Notes under the pieces: generated by a model
Database searches by the model: none
What the model was told of the DNA's origin: nothing
Seen by the model: only the letters and a program-made list of their open reading frames with translations
From: a virus
Direction: 5' to 3' (one strand)
IMG/VR virus record: IMGVR_UViG_3300037504_001427
Location: 23,640 to 87,639 of that record
DNA: 64,000 nt
In this document: positions 14,016-22,610 of the stretch, one piece after another
Numbering within the stretch: the first letter of the stretch is position 1
Layout: the number at the start of each line of letters is the position of its first letter
Program-made: the position numbers and the translations under genes

Positions 14016-14302
14016 CTCCAGGCCTCCACTGTGCCGTGGCCGTAGCCGTTGCCGTTGCCGAAGCCGTAGCCGAAGCCGTAGCCGAAGCCGTGGCCGTAGT
14101 CGGAGCCGTAGCCGGTGCCGTAGCCGTAGCCGTAGTCGTCGCCGAAGCCGCCAAATCCGTCGCCGAAGCCGCCGCCGCCGTAACTGTCGCCGAAGTCGGA
14201 GCCGTCGCCGAAGCCGTAGCCGTCGCCGAAGCCACCGCCGAAGCCGAAGCCGTAGCCGAAGCCGTAGCCGAAACCGAAGCCGTCACCTACTGGATAGTTC
14301 AT
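14012..14302 (-). CDS. X-Gly repeat minigene D11
   Basis: 96 residues, MNYPVGDG start, GTVEAWR end. It starts like D2. The middle has off-phase stretches (GGGFGDGFGGFGDD). Confidence 0.75.
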   Translation of the reverse strand: MNYPVGDGFGFGYGFGYGFGFGGGFGDGYGFGDGSDFGDSYGGGGFGDGFGGFGDDYGYGYGTGYGSDYGHGFGYGFGYGFGNGNGYGHGTVEAWR

Positions 14303-14541
14303 CGCCCACCTCCCACTGTGCCGTGACCGTTGCCGTTGCCGTCGATGTCGTCGTAGCCGTGGCCGAAGCCGAAGCCGTAACCGTAGCACGCCGGCAGGCG
14401 CATCGCAAAAACGGTGAATGATGCGTCGCCGAAGTCGTAGCCGAAGCCGCAGCCGTAGCCGAAGCCGTCGCCAAAGCTGTAGCCGTAGCCGTAGCCGTCG
14501 CCGAAGCCGAAGCCGCAGCCGTCACCTACTGGATATCTCAC
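14299..14541 (-). CDS. X-Gly repeat minigene D12 with non-repeat insert
   Basis: 80 residues with a GTG start (VRYPVGDG) and GTVGGGR end. About 15 residues in the middle (DASFTVFAMRLPACYG region, around 14385-14425) do not follow the X-Gly pattern and are encoded by non-periodic DNA. Otherwise it carries the YSFGDGFG and DIDGNGNGHG blocks. Confidence 0.7.
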   Translation of the reverse strand: MRYPVGDGCGFGFGDGYGYGYSFGDGFGYGCGFGYDFGDASFTVFAMRLPACYGYGFGFGHGYDDIDGNGNGHGTVGGGR

Positions 14542-14666
14542 CACCTGCCCTCCACCGTGTCGTAGCCGCAGCCGTCGCCGTCGCCGAAGCCGCAGCCGTA
14601 ACTGTCGCCGTAGCCGAAGCCGTGGCCGTTGCCGTCGCCGTTGCCACCACCTACTGGATATCTCAT
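14538..14666 (-). CDS. X-Gly repeat minigene D13
   Basis: 42 residues, MRYPVGGG start, DTVEGRW end. Its TGA overlaps the GTG of D12. Confidence 0.75.
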   Translation of the reverse strand: MRYPVGGGNGDGNGHGFGYGDSYGCGFGDGDGCGYDTVEGRW

Positions 14667-14893
14667 CGCCCACTTCCAACTGTGCCGTGGCCGCGGCCGT
14701 TGCTGTTGCCGCAGCCGTAGCCATCGCCGTCGCCGTCGCCGTAGCCGTAGCCGTCGCCGTAGCCGTCGCTGTCACCGAAGCCGTAGCCGTAGCCGTAGCC
14801 GTCGCCGTAGCCATCGCCGTCACCGAAGCCGTCGCCGTAGCCGTCGCCGTCACCGAAGCCGTAGCCGAAGCCGCCACCTACTGGATATCTCAT
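14663..14893 (-). CDS. X-Gly repeat minigene D14 (first of the operon)
   Basis: 76 residues, MRYPVGGG start, GTVGSGR end. The ribosome site AGCGAAAGGTGGGCG precedes its ATG, and beyond it lies the divergent intergenic region. This unit heads the whole leftward operon down to 1982. Confidence 0.75.
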   Translation of the reverse strand: MRYPVGGGFGYGFGDGDGYGDGFGDGDGYGDGYGYGYGFGDSDGYGDGYGYGDGDGDGYGCGNSNGRGHGTVGSGR

Positions 14894-15096
14894 CGCCCAC
14901 CTTTCGCTGCTGGCGCCGGCTTGAGCCACCATCCACGCTATTGACCGTGACGGCTGAGTCAAGCCGCTCTGGCGCTCGTGTTTCAGCGGATTTCACCGAT
15001 CACGCTTCTTACTGAATCGGCGACATTTCCATTGTTAACTCTTACTAAGAAGACTAAACAAACCTTCTCCAAAGAAGTTACTGTTCTAAGGGCGAA

Positions 15097-15151
15097 TTTG
15101 ATCTCATTCGGTTCTGCATGAGGGTCTCCTTCAGTTTAGAATGAGATCAAA
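15097..15151. repeat. 13-bp perfect inverted repeat (TTTGATCTCATTC / GAATGAGATCAAA)
   Basis: Arms at 15097-15109 and 15139-15151 around a 29-base loop. A further partial copy (GCATGAGATCGAC) lies near 15352-15364. The long loop and lack of a T-run argue against a terminator; a binding site for a dimeric protein is more likely. Confidence 0.8.
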
Positions 15152-15187
15152 CCCCTTCTGTATACCCAGCTTTTAGAAAAATAATCA

Positions 15188-15310
15188 GTGATTATACTCT
15201 GTAGAAGATGTAACCTACCTTGGGGAATGTGGTTATAATTTACTATGGCATACATAAAGCTGTGATTACGGGCTGCTTAGGGCGTGATTCTGGCCAAATT
15301 CCAGTGATTA
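15188..15310. repeat. Four GTGATT(A/C) direct repeats
   Basis: GTGATTA at 15188, 15262 and 15304 and GTGATTC at 15284. The last three are spaced 22 and 20 bases apart, about two helical turns, as in protein-binding iterons. Confidence 0.55.
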
Positions 15311-15320
15311 TTAAGCTCTC

Positions 15321-15460
15321 TTTAACAGTTTTGTGAGCTATTAGCGCTTTTGCATGAGATCGACTATTTTTAACAGATCCGTTAAATTTGGTTTTTATGT
15401 AGGAGTAATCATGTGTAGCAACACCTGATTTGGTAGCGTTTTTTTTACTGAACTGTTAAA
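15321..15460. promoter_or_regulatory. TTTAACAG operator-like motifs in both orientations
   Basis: TTTAACAG at 15321-15328 and 15369-15376, the latter forming a near-palindrome TTTAACAGATCCGTTAAA, and the inverse CTGTTAAA at 15453-15460. A repressor or activator for the divergent operons is a reasonable guess. Confidence 0.45.
15411..15428 (+). CDS. Candidate five-codon minigene Met-Cys-Ser-Asn-Thr
   Basis: ATG TGT AGC AAC ACC TGA, preceded by a strong ribosome site (GTAGGAGTAATC). It could be a leader peptide ahead of the replication operon, or an accident. Confidence 0.3.
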   Translation: MCSNT

Positions 15461-15553
15461 AAGAAGGGGCCGTTTTTCCTTGCAGTTAAGAAAACCAGTG
15501 GACACTGCTGGGGATCCCTCCTACGGTCTTCCTCTTCCGTCGGGGTACTGCCT

Positions 15554-18328
15554 ATGCGCGATCTCGCAGCCGCGGTCTTTCCTGACCGCGAACCACTCGT
15601 GTTGACCTTCAAGGACAAGCATGACGATCCGGCCCTCCTTGTAGACCTTCGTGCTCCCCCGAGCCATCCGTATCAGTACCTGACGTGGGGACTTCCGGGG
15701 TGGCTCCGGTATGAGGCGGAGCGCGGGGCCGTCGCTCCGGGCACGCAGTGGGCTCGTGCGGCCCACTTGCGACGCAAGCGACAGTACCCTGCAGGAACAG
15801 CAGAGGAGGTGCGGCATACCCGAACAGGCCTAGCTGCCTCCGGTCCGCGGGAAGAGTATGGCGAGGGGATACCCTATCCTATCATGGTGGCCGAGGTTGA
15901 TTATCTGCTCGTACAGCCTGGGCAGGATGATCCTGAGTTGCGCCGACTGCAGCGAAACGCACTGGCTTACGCGCTCCAGGCTGCCAACTTCCCTTTCACA
16001 GCCCTGATCGACTCCGGAGGCAAGTCGATCCATGTCGTTATTCGCCTCCTACCTGAGTCCGGCCAGCAGTTGAGTGCGGCAGAATCAGACAAACAGATAG
16101 CCGAACAACGGGCCGGTCCCCGAGGGCGTCTTTTGGCCTATTTAATGGGGATTTTGCTTGGTAAATTGGATGTCGGGGTGTTCAAAATGTCAGGGAAGTG
16201 TACAAAACTTTGTCGTATGCCGAACGGATGGCGAGGCAGAATTAGACAAGATGTGCTTGCTGTTGGACGAGCCTACACGCTCAATGAAGTGCTGACCTAT
16301 TGCTGGGAGCGGGTAGTCCCTGAGGTGCGACAGGAAGCGCAGCAGCGCGGCACATGGGAGCCTGAGAACGACCTTATCCTTTCTGATTTGCGGCGCGACC
16401 TCCTGCGCCCCCATCGGCCCGGCGAACGGGGCACGCACTGGATGCACGTTGCCAAGAAGCTATCTGCCACCGGGATCGTGGGACCAGTGTTCCATCGTCG
16501 TCCCAGTCCGAATTTGGGACCGGCGCACAACTGGACTGCCCCGCCTCTTTGGTGGGTGGCTGCTTATGCCTTTCACCACTACAGCGACGGATGGTTCTTT
16601 TCTTTCAACGACACGGACTGGACAGACGAGGCCGAGCGTAATCGGTGGTTCACATATGCGGAAGCAACTGAGGCAGTGGAAGAAGGCCGGTACAGCGGTC
16701 GCCCAGGACACGATCGTCAGCGAGAGCAGGAAGCCGACGCCATTTATGCTCGAATGCGTGCGAATGCTGCCCAGACTGCGATGGAGGCCGATAGTGACGC
16801 AGCGGCTGAGAAGGCGATCAAGAAGCAAGCCAGCGCTCTGGAGAAGGCCCTTAAGTCTGGGGAGGATGAAAACCCCATCGAGGTGGCCGTTGTCCGTTTC
16901 TTCCAGAATTACGAGGGCGGAATTCTCCAACAGCCTGAGGGAACTCCATTACCGCTGGCGTATTCGGTGACAGAGGGGCAGTGGAAGCGCTTTACCGGCC
17001 GATGCTGGGAGGTCATTCCGCACGAGCCGTTTGAGGCCATTTTGCGGCACCATGCTTTCAGCACAGCCCCAACGACGCGCCAATTCAATGATGTTCTGCG
17101 GGAGGTCCAGCGCGACAAGCGCCTGCGATATGAGCAGCCATGGATACCCAATCTGCACGCTACGGTGTTCTCTAACGGGACGCTGTACTTCTCCGAACGC
17201 TTCGATGTCGTGCATTGGTATGAGGGAGTGTTCCGCCTCGAGGATCGTGTCATGAGTGTGTTGCCTCACCCGTATGTCGAGGGGGCCGAGGTCCCGAAGA
17301 TATGGACCGATTGGGTGGATTACTTCGTCGGCGGTGACAACGCGAAGGCGGCGTGCTTGCAGGAGTTCGCCGGGTATTGTCTGGTGAATGGAATGCCGAA
17401 GCACAAGTTCTTAATGATCGTCGGTGATGGAGGCAACGGCAAAGGCACGTTCAAGCACGTCCTCGCCACAGCCCTCGGCGAACACAATTGTACCTCCGTG
17501 GTTCTCGCAGAGTTGGCGAAGGACTTCAACCGGGCAATGCTGCCTGGGAAGATGCTTGCTGTGGACGATGAGGGCGAGGTGTTTTCTGAGGGGACATCAC
17601 GCACCGCTGGATCTGGAACAGTCAGTTATCTGAAACGCTGGATAGGCGGTGATTCAGTACAGATCAATCAGAAATACAAGGACGTCACGTCTTCTATCCT
17701 GACAGCCAAGCTGTTGGTGACCACGAATACATACCCCCGCCTCGTGGATCGCTCGGAAGGGCTCTGGCGCCGGCTTATCATGTTCAGGGTGGATGCCAAG
17801 CCGGCCAACGAGATGCCGGATGTTTATAAACTCTTGGTCCCGCACATGGTTGGGGTGGTCAAGTGGATGGTTATCGGCCTGCAGCGACTGCTCGCGAATG
17901 GACAATTCACGGTGTCGGAGCAGATGTTGGAGGAGATCAATGAGTACCGCACTGAACAGGATTCGATTGCTCTATTCCGCTCTGAGTGCATAGTGCCGCT
18001 AGATAATAGTGGGCACAGTTCAGATGTGCGAACGGCATATGCTGTCTACAAGGAATTTTGCGCCACTAATGGTATACATCCTGTTAGAAGAGTCGAGTTC
18101 AGCAAACACATGGGCGCTGTACGGGGACCTACTGTGCGGAGAAGTGTTTATTGTGTCTGGCAAGTTCCTGTAGAGAATGCTACTGCCGCCCATCCTAATT
18201 ATGTACTTAGGGGGGTCAAGTGTTTGGACTCTCTTGTTCGTCATCCACATACCCTTGTCACATATAAACCAACTATCGCTAGCGATACTATTCCCTTTCG
18301 TCCCGACTTAAAGAAAGCGCAGGTTTGA
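15554..18328 (+). CDS. Primase-helicase (D5/P4-like, SF3 ATPase)
   Basis: A 924-residue protein heading the rightward replication operon. The N-terminal half has primase-like features (MVAEVDYLLV near residue 115 and FTALIDSGGKSIHVVIRL, typical of archaeo-eukaryotic primase folds). The C-terminal part is an SF3 helicase with Walker A MIVGDGGNGKGTFKHV near residue 622, acidic AVDDEGEVF, and the sensor-like KLLVTTNTYPRLVDRSEGLWRR. It would prime and unwind DNA at the replication fork. The start ATG 15554 has only a weak GGGG upstream. The next gene begins one base after its stop. Confidence 0.85.
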   Translation: MRDLAAAVFPDREPLVLTFKDKHDDPALLVDLRAPPSHPYQYLTWGLPGWLRYEAERGAVAPGTQWARAAHLRRKRQYPAGTAEEVRHTRTGLAASGPREEYGEGIPYPIMVAEVDYLLVQPGQDDPELRRLQRNALAYALQAANFPFTALIDSGGKSIHVVIRLLPESGQQLSAAESDKQIAEQRAGPRGRLLAYLMGILLGKLDVGVFKMSGKCTKLCRMPNGWRGRIRQDVLAVGRAYTLNEVLTYCWERVVPEVRQEAQQRGTWEPENDLILSDLRRDLLRPHRPGERGTHWMHVAKKLSATGIVGPVFHRRPSPNLGPAHNWTAPPLWWVAAYAFHHYSDGWFFSFNDTDWTDEAERNRWFTYAEATEAVEEGRYSGRPGHDRQREQEADAIYARMRANAAQTAMEADSDAAAEKAIKKQASALEKALKSGEDENPIEVAVVRFFQNYEGGILQQPEGTPLPLAYSVTEGQWKRFTGRCWEVIPHEPFEAILRHHAFSTAPTTRQFNDVLREVQRDKRLRYEQPWIPNLHATVFSNGTLYFSERFDVVHWYEGVFRLEDRVMSVLPHPYVEGAEVPKIWTDWVDYFVGGDNAKAACLQEFAGYCLVNGMPKHKFLMIVGDGGNGKGTFKHVLATALGEHNCTSVVLAELAKDFNRAMLPGKMLAVDDEGEVFSEGTSRTAGSGTVSYLKRWIGGDSVQINQKYKDVTSSILTAKLLVTTNTYPRLVDRSEGLWRRLIMFRVDAKPANEMPDVYKLLVPHMVGVVKWMVIGLQRLLANGQFTVSEQMLEEINEYRTEQDSIALFRSECIVPLDNSGHSSDVRTAYAVYKEFCATNGIHPVRRVEFSKHMGAVRGPTVRRSVYCVWQVPVENATAAHPNYVLRGVKCLDSLVRHPHTLVTYKPTIASDTIPFRPDLKKAQV

Positions 18329-18329
18329 T

Positions 18330-19205
18330 ATGCCAACGCCTATTTCTCATTCGCAAATAGAAGAGTTCAACCGATGCCAGCGCCGATGGGCGTACAGGAA
18401 GGTTCTTGGGCTTTCTCCAGATGGCGAAGACGAAACCGCCTTGCACTATGGCGACGCAGTTCACCTCGGCTTGGAGGACATCGGTCGTTCGTATCTCGAG
18501 GGCACGACGTCGACGCAGCCGCAAGCCGCACTCCTGAAGGTCCGCGAACGACTGGCGCAGCTTGGCGAACACTCATTGGTCGATCTCGCCGAGAGTCATC
18601 TCCAGGGCTTCGTACAGCACTTCCTGCCAGGGTTCCTCAGCGAGTGGCGGATCACCGCGGTGGAGCGGGAGGTCGAGCACGTCGTCGGAGAGATGCACTG
18701 GCGCGGCAAGATCGACCTGGAAGCCATCAATCAGCGCACCGGGGTGCATGCTGTCTTCGACTACAAGACGTCCAGTGCGCAGTATGCCCGCGAGTTGACG
18801 CGCTCGATCACGTCTTCGCACCAGTTCGCCAATTACTGCATCAGCCACTGGCGCCGGAATGGGAGCTGGCCAGGCGCTGTCGGTTACATCTTCTTGGGGA
18901 AGCCCAGAACCAAGACGCCACAGAACATGTGCCGACCCGAGAATTTCTTCATGGAAGTGCGGGATGTGTCTCCGCAGATTGCTCAATTCGCCATCAGTGT
19001 GGAGCAGGCAGACAGGGCAGTGACGACTATTATGGCCCAGATCCGCTCTGGCGTCGGGTACTATGGCGCCGGGTTCCTCGATCATGTGCCGGCTGACTTC
19101 GGCGCCTGTTCAAAGTTCGGTTCCACCTGCGGGTTCAGCGCTGGGTGCCATGCAGGAAATCCCTTGCATCAGCAGATCGCTGAGAGACAACGGCGCAGGA
19201 CATGA
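18330..19205 (+). CDS. Cas4/RecB-like PD-(D/E)XK exonuclease with probable Fe-S cluster
   Basis: A 291-residue protein starting ISHSQIEEFNRCQRRWAYRKV, the characteristic first helix of Cas4/AddB/RecB-type nucleases. The active site is WRGKIDLEAI...HAVFDYKTS (Asp then D-x-K), followed by an HQFANYC helix. One Cys near residue 17 plus three near the C-terminus (CSKFGSTCGFSAGC) match the four-Cys iron-sulfur arrangement of this family. It probably processes DNA ends in recombination or replication. It overlaps the next gene by ATGA. Confidence 0.85.
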   Translation: MPTPISHSQIEEFNRCQRRWAYRKVLGLSPDGEDETALHYGDAVHLGLEDIGRSYLEGTTSTQPQAALLKVRERLAQLGEHSLVDLAESHLQGFVQHFLPGFLSEWRITAVEREVEHVVGEMHWRGKIDLEAINQRTGVHAVFDYKTSSAQYARELTRSITSSHQFANYCISHWRRNGSWPGAVGYIFLGKPRTKTPQNMCRPENFFMEVRDVSPQIAQFAISVEQADRAVTTIMAQIRSGVGYYGAGFLDHVPADFGACSKFGSTCGFSAGCHAGNPLHQQIAERQRRRT

Positions 19206-20296
19206 ACTTGGAAGAACAACGGGCCGCCGAGCAGGCGAGATACGAGCACATCTACAGCGGCAAGGACAAACGCTTTGTCCGCTACGGCACCTCCAACCAC
19301 GGCAAGAATGCCATTCCCCAGATGCGCCAGCTAGGCCTTCTTCAGGACCGCCTGGCTGATATCGGCGGTGGGCGAGGGCAGTTTGCGCAACAGGCTCTGG
19401 CGTCTGGGGTGAAGGAGGCCTGGTCCATTGATTTCGCTTCGTCGGTAGACAAGCACGAGGGAGGCTTCCATTCAGTGAAGGCCCCAGCGCACGACCTGCC
19501 TTTGCAGGACGGGCAAGTCAGCGTTGTCACGTCTTTTGATATGATGGAGCACCTCATTCCTGAGGAGGTGCCCGCCGTGCTGCGCGAGATGCGCCGTGTG
19601 GCCACCACAGCCGCGGTGTTCTCGATCAGTTACAGCCGGAGCAGCCACACACTCCATGATCGGGGACTGCATCTGACGATACGCCCCGAACGGTGGTGGG
19701 TGCAGCAGATCGAGAAGTACATGGACCCGGTGGAGAAGGTGTTTGTTTCCGGCGGGTATATTTTCGCGATCTTCTCTTCCGTCTCCCGACTGAATGATGA
19801 GAACTTCGCTGGAAAGGACGTGATCGTCGTCGGAAACGGCCGAGCAAGAAGGCCGTGGCACCCGAAGGAGGTCGTGCTCCGCTTCAATCTCTTCCAGCCT
19901 GGGCCGTGCACGTTCTGTTGGTGCGCCGGCGTGGCTCACGTCGTGCGTTCAAATGCAGGCAGGGATATCTACATCGCCGAGGACCCGCGGCCCAAGAGCA
20001 TCAAGTTGCGACAGCACTACAGAGAGGCTCTGGCAGAGGCGGCGAAGGTTGCGCGGAGCGTGACATTGGTCCCCTCGTTTTTTGCATCGTCACTGCAGAA
20101 GCAGCTCGGTTCTTTTCCTTCCTCTGGCCTTCAGGCGCTCCACTATCTTATGGAGAACGAGGCCGCTTCTATTTCCATATGTGGGTTCGATCTGCTCTAT
20201 TCACCCTCCGTCGAGGTATGCAAAGCACATAATCCGGCGAAGGAGCACTATCTGCTCAACACATGGGTGCAGGAGAAGAGGATCCAGGCCTTATGA
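19202..20296 (+). CDS. SAM methyltransferase fused to glycosyltransferase-29-like domain
   Basis: A 364-residue two-domain protein. Residues about 25-190 are a class I methyltransferase (LADIGGGRGQFAQQAL for SAM binding, SIDFASS, SVVTSFDMMEHLIPEEV). From about residue 200 a second domain begins with KDVIVVGNGRARR, the nucleotide-binding start seen in GT29/DUF115-like phage proteins, and is followed by FNLFQ and a C-terminal helix. The next gene carries a similar domain alone. The pair may modify a sugar or surface structure; substrates cannot be told. ATGA overlaps on both sides. Confidence 0.65.
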   Translation: MNLEEQRAAEQARYEHIYSGKDKRFVRYGTSNHGKNAIPQMRQLGLLQDRLADIGGGRGQFAQQALASGVKEAWSIDFASSVDKHEGGFHSVKAPAHDLPLQDGQVSVVTSFDMMEHLIPEEVPAVLREMRRVATTAAVFSISYSRSSHTLHDRGLHLTIRPERWWVQQIEKYMDPVEKVFVSGGYIFAIFSSVSRLNDENFAGKDVIVVGNGRARRPWHPKEVVLRFNLFQPGPCTFCWCAGVAHVVRSNAGRDIYIAEDPRPKSIKLRQHYREALAEAAKVARSVTLVPSFFASSLQKQLGSFPSSGLQALHYLMENEAASISICGFDLLYSPSVEVCKAHNPAKEHYLLNTWVQEKRIQAL

Positions 20297-20988
20297 CTTT
20301 TGTAAGATCCTATTTGCGCCAGCATCCTGTGAAAACACGGCGGATAATCGTGCTCGGTAATGGAAGGTCGAGGCTTTACCTCCATCTGCCGAATCTGCTC
20401 CGTTGGTGTGATAAGCGAGGACACCTCCTGGTCGGGTGCAATGCGCTCTACCGTGATGTTATCCCGCACATGCTGGTGGCGGTGGACTCCAAGATGCAAA
20501 AGGAAATAGCGCTCGCCCAGATTCAGCATCCGGGCCAATTCAAGCGCTGTTCTTTCGTGCAGGTCGACAAACGTATTGGTCGGCGCAATATCCACATTGC
20601 AGGCAGTCGGTTCATGGAGTGGCGCCCTGATTGGCAGTCGGGCCATTCCGCGGTGCACTCAGCACTTTATTGGGTGCGCAATGAAGGGAAGCAGGAGCGG
20701 ATCATTGTTCACCTTGTCGGGATGGACATGTACTCGTTCCCTGGCGAGGCAAAGAAGATCAACAATGTTTATGTCGGCACGCAAAACTATCCCAGCACAG
20801 TGGACTCTCCTGTGTGGAATGATACTTTCGGCAAAGCGTGGGCGCGCATGTTCAACTTCAACCCGGAAATCGAGTTTGTTTATCGTATTCCGATGACCCC
20901 TTGGAACGCACCGCCGGGGTGGGACGCAAAGAACTTGACATGTTCACGGGCGGATTACCCTTGGCAATCTGACGATTCAGCCACATAG
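20293..20988 (+). CDS. Glycosyltransferase-29-like (DUF115-type) protein
   Basis: A 231-residue protein. IIVLGNGRSRLYLHLP, LLVGCNALYRDVIPHMLVAVDS and IIVHLVGMDMYS fit the fold of GT29/DUF115-like proteins found in several large phages. It parallels the C-terminal domain of the gene before it, to which it is joined by ATGA (start 20293; a longer upstream start would overlap more). Role unknown, possibly sugar transfer. Confidence 0.6.
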   Translation: MTFVRSYLRQHPVKTRRIIVLGNGRSRLYLHLPNLLRWCDKRGHLLVGCNALYRDVIPHMLVAVDSKMQKEIALAQIQHPGQFKRCSFVQVDKRIGRRNIHIAGSRFMEWRPDWQSGHSAVHSALYWVRNEGKQERIIVHLVGMDMYSFPGEAKKINNVYVGTQNYPSTVDSPVWNDTFGKAWARMFNFNPEIEFVYRIPMTPWNAPPGWDAKNLTCSRADYPWQSDDSAT

Positions 20989-21012
20989 CCACTTACCTTT
21001 TTGGGAATACCT

Positions 21013-22596
21013 ATGCACCTCACAGCCCTGAAGCCCACGCGGGCTTATGCGGCCCCAGAGACCGTCTCACACGACGATCTCATGGGCCTTCTCTCCACCC
21101 AGGTACCGAACCTGTTTCCTCACGATGCTCGGCTCCCCTTGCAGGCGGTGCTCTCTGCTTTGCAGAACACGCTCCTCTCGGTGGACGGCGTGAGCGCATC
21201 CAATGTCGCCGCCCAGGCCTATGCGTGGGTGCGCGATCTGGCAGCGCGCAAGGACGCCGGCGAGTTTGTCGGGCCCATTATCATCGATGTCAGGATCGAT
21301 GCCCCTCGTTTCGTCGACTCCCCGCTGCTTCCGTTGCCTCCCAAGAAGGAGCTGCGGCTTCCGGAAGGGTATCGGTACCAGCATGCGTTGCTGGCCAGGG
21401 ACACGGTCTGTTATCAGGGGACGTTCCCCACCGATGATCAATCGGCCGCCACGCTGGCCCAGTGGGCAATCTACCTCTTCACCGCCCTGGGCGCCGACCA
21501 AGAAGACGCTCTGGCATATGCCTACGACTGGCTGCTTTGCCTGCGAAGCCGCGGACAAGCCCTGGATGTTGCGCGGGTGTCTTCGCAGCCAGGAGCTGAT
21601 TCTACGGCCGATGGTACTCCGCCGGACAATCCTTTGTCCAATGAGAGCGAGAAGCCCGTGCCCGAGCCGACTCCAGAGGAGGCGCCGCGGGCCACCGAGA
21701 AGCTGCCCGATACCAAGGCGCCCCCGGAGGACCCTGACAAGCGGGCCGCGTTCAACCGCCTCTCGGGAAAACAGTGTGCCTCCGTCGCAGGCTTGAAGCG
21801 ATCACTGACGCGGACGCACAATATGCCGTGGGAGGAGTATTGTTCGCGCTTCGGCCTGGATCCTGACTCCGGCCTGGACTCGAGCGCTGCCCCACGGCAG
21901 CCGACCCTGACTGATGCGATACCCGCTGAGGATCCACCGCAGGGCCCTGGAGCCCCCGCGCTGCAGCAGCCTTCGGCAGAAGGCGATGGTCAGCAAATGA
22001 CCCTGGCTGATGCGGGATGCGAACTCCCGCCTCCGGAGCAGCAGATGCCCACCACGTCATCACCCACGCCCGACCTGCCTCCGCAGTGGTTCCAGCAGCC
22101 GCAGGCTCAACCGCAGCCGCAGGCGCAGCAGCCGCAACAGCAGCAGGCTCAACCGCAGTCGCAGGCGCAGCAGCCGCAACAGCAGCAGGCTCAACCGCAG
22201 GCGCAGGCTCAACCGCAGTCGCCACGACTGGTGCGGGCACAGCAGCTTGGTGGGCCAGTCACCCTCTGGATCATGCCGCTCAATCGGCTCCCTACTATGA
22301 GTCCTGATGACCTACGACAGTGGGCTGACGCAGGCCAGATGGCCAAGCTCGCAGAACAGGAGGCGCTGAACCAACTGAGCGTACAGGACATCGCCGATGC
22401 CAAAGGGTTCCAGAAGGGCGAGCAGACGGTCCAACGGCTGTTTGGCGAGATGCTCACACAGAACCCCTACGTCATGGTGCTCGCCAACGGCTACGATTGG
22501 GTCCTCGACAAACACAGCATCGCTACCATTCTCTCTCGTGCTGTTCAGATCGTTCAGTTTGACCGCTCCGGCACACCAGTCACCACCGTCCTTTGA
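21013..22596 (+). CDS. Hypothetical protein with Gln/Pro-rich linker
   Basis: A 527-residue protein between the glycosyltransferase-like and polymerase genes. Residues 1-180 form one globular part, then Pro/Glu-rich sequence, then about 70 residues of Gln-Pro-Ala repeats (QAQPQPQAQQPQQQQ), and finally a folded C-terminal domain of about 125 residues (LVRAQQLGGPVTLWIMPLNRL). The ATG at 21013 is preferred over an upstream TTG. No family recognised. The disordered Gln linker resembles that of the next gene. Confidence 0.7.
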   Translation: MHLTALKPTRAYAAPETVSHDDLMGLLSTQVPNLFPHDARLPLQAVLSALQNTLLSVDGVSASNVAAQAYAWVRDLAARKDAGEFVGPIIIDVRIDAPRFVDSPLLPLPPKKELRLPEGYRYQHALLARDTVCYQGTFPTDDQSAATLAQWAIYLFTALGADQEDALAYAYDWLLCLRSRGQALDVARVSSQPGADSTADGTPPDNPLSNESEKPVPEPTPEEAPRATEKLPDTKAPPEDPDKRAAFNRLSGKQCASVAGLKRSLTRTHNMPWEEYCSRFGLDPDSGLDSSAAPRQPTLTDAIPAEDPPQGPGAPALQQPSAEGDGQQMTLADAGCELPPPEQQMPTTSSPTPDLPPQWFQQPQAQPQPQAQQPQQQQAQPQSQAQQPQQQQAQPQAQAQPQSPRLVRAQQLGGPVTLWIMPLNRLPTMSPDDLRQWADAGQMAKLAEQEALNQLSVQDIADAKGFQKGEQTVQRLFGEMLTQNPYVMVLANGYDWVLDKHSIATILSRAVQIVQFDRSGTPVTTVL

Positions 22597-22610
22597 TAGG
22601 AAGGGAAAGC

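Larger units (their letters stand above)
12770..14893 (-). repeat. Array D, right part: ten X-Gly minigenes D5-D14
   Basis: Ten units at the promoter-proximal end of the long leftward operon, joined by ATGA, GTGA, TGATG or the Met-Met-Arg bridge. Ends alternate between GTGGGAGGTGGGCG, GTGGAGGCCTGGAG and GTGGCGGGCAGGCG types in a repeated order, suggesting duplication of multi-unit blocks. Confidence 0.95.
14894..15553. other. Divergent intergenic region (660 bases) with repeats; candidate control region or origin
   Basis: The only gene-free stretch above 300 bases. It separates the leftward modification operon from the rightward replication genes and is clearly richer in A+T than its flanks. 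It contains a 13-base inverted repeat, four GTGATT(A/C) motifs (three at 20-22 base spacing), TTTAACAG motifs in both orientations, a TATAAT at 15234-15239, and TATAAT on the minus strand at 15191-15196. No tRNA or other RNA gene was seen. Promoters for both operons must lie here or nearby. An origin is possible but unproven. Confidence 0.6.

Noticed and set aside
15097-15151. Terminator at the 13-bp inverted repeat
   Set aside because: The loop is 29 bases and no T-run follows on either strand; it lies between divergent operons where no terminator is needed.
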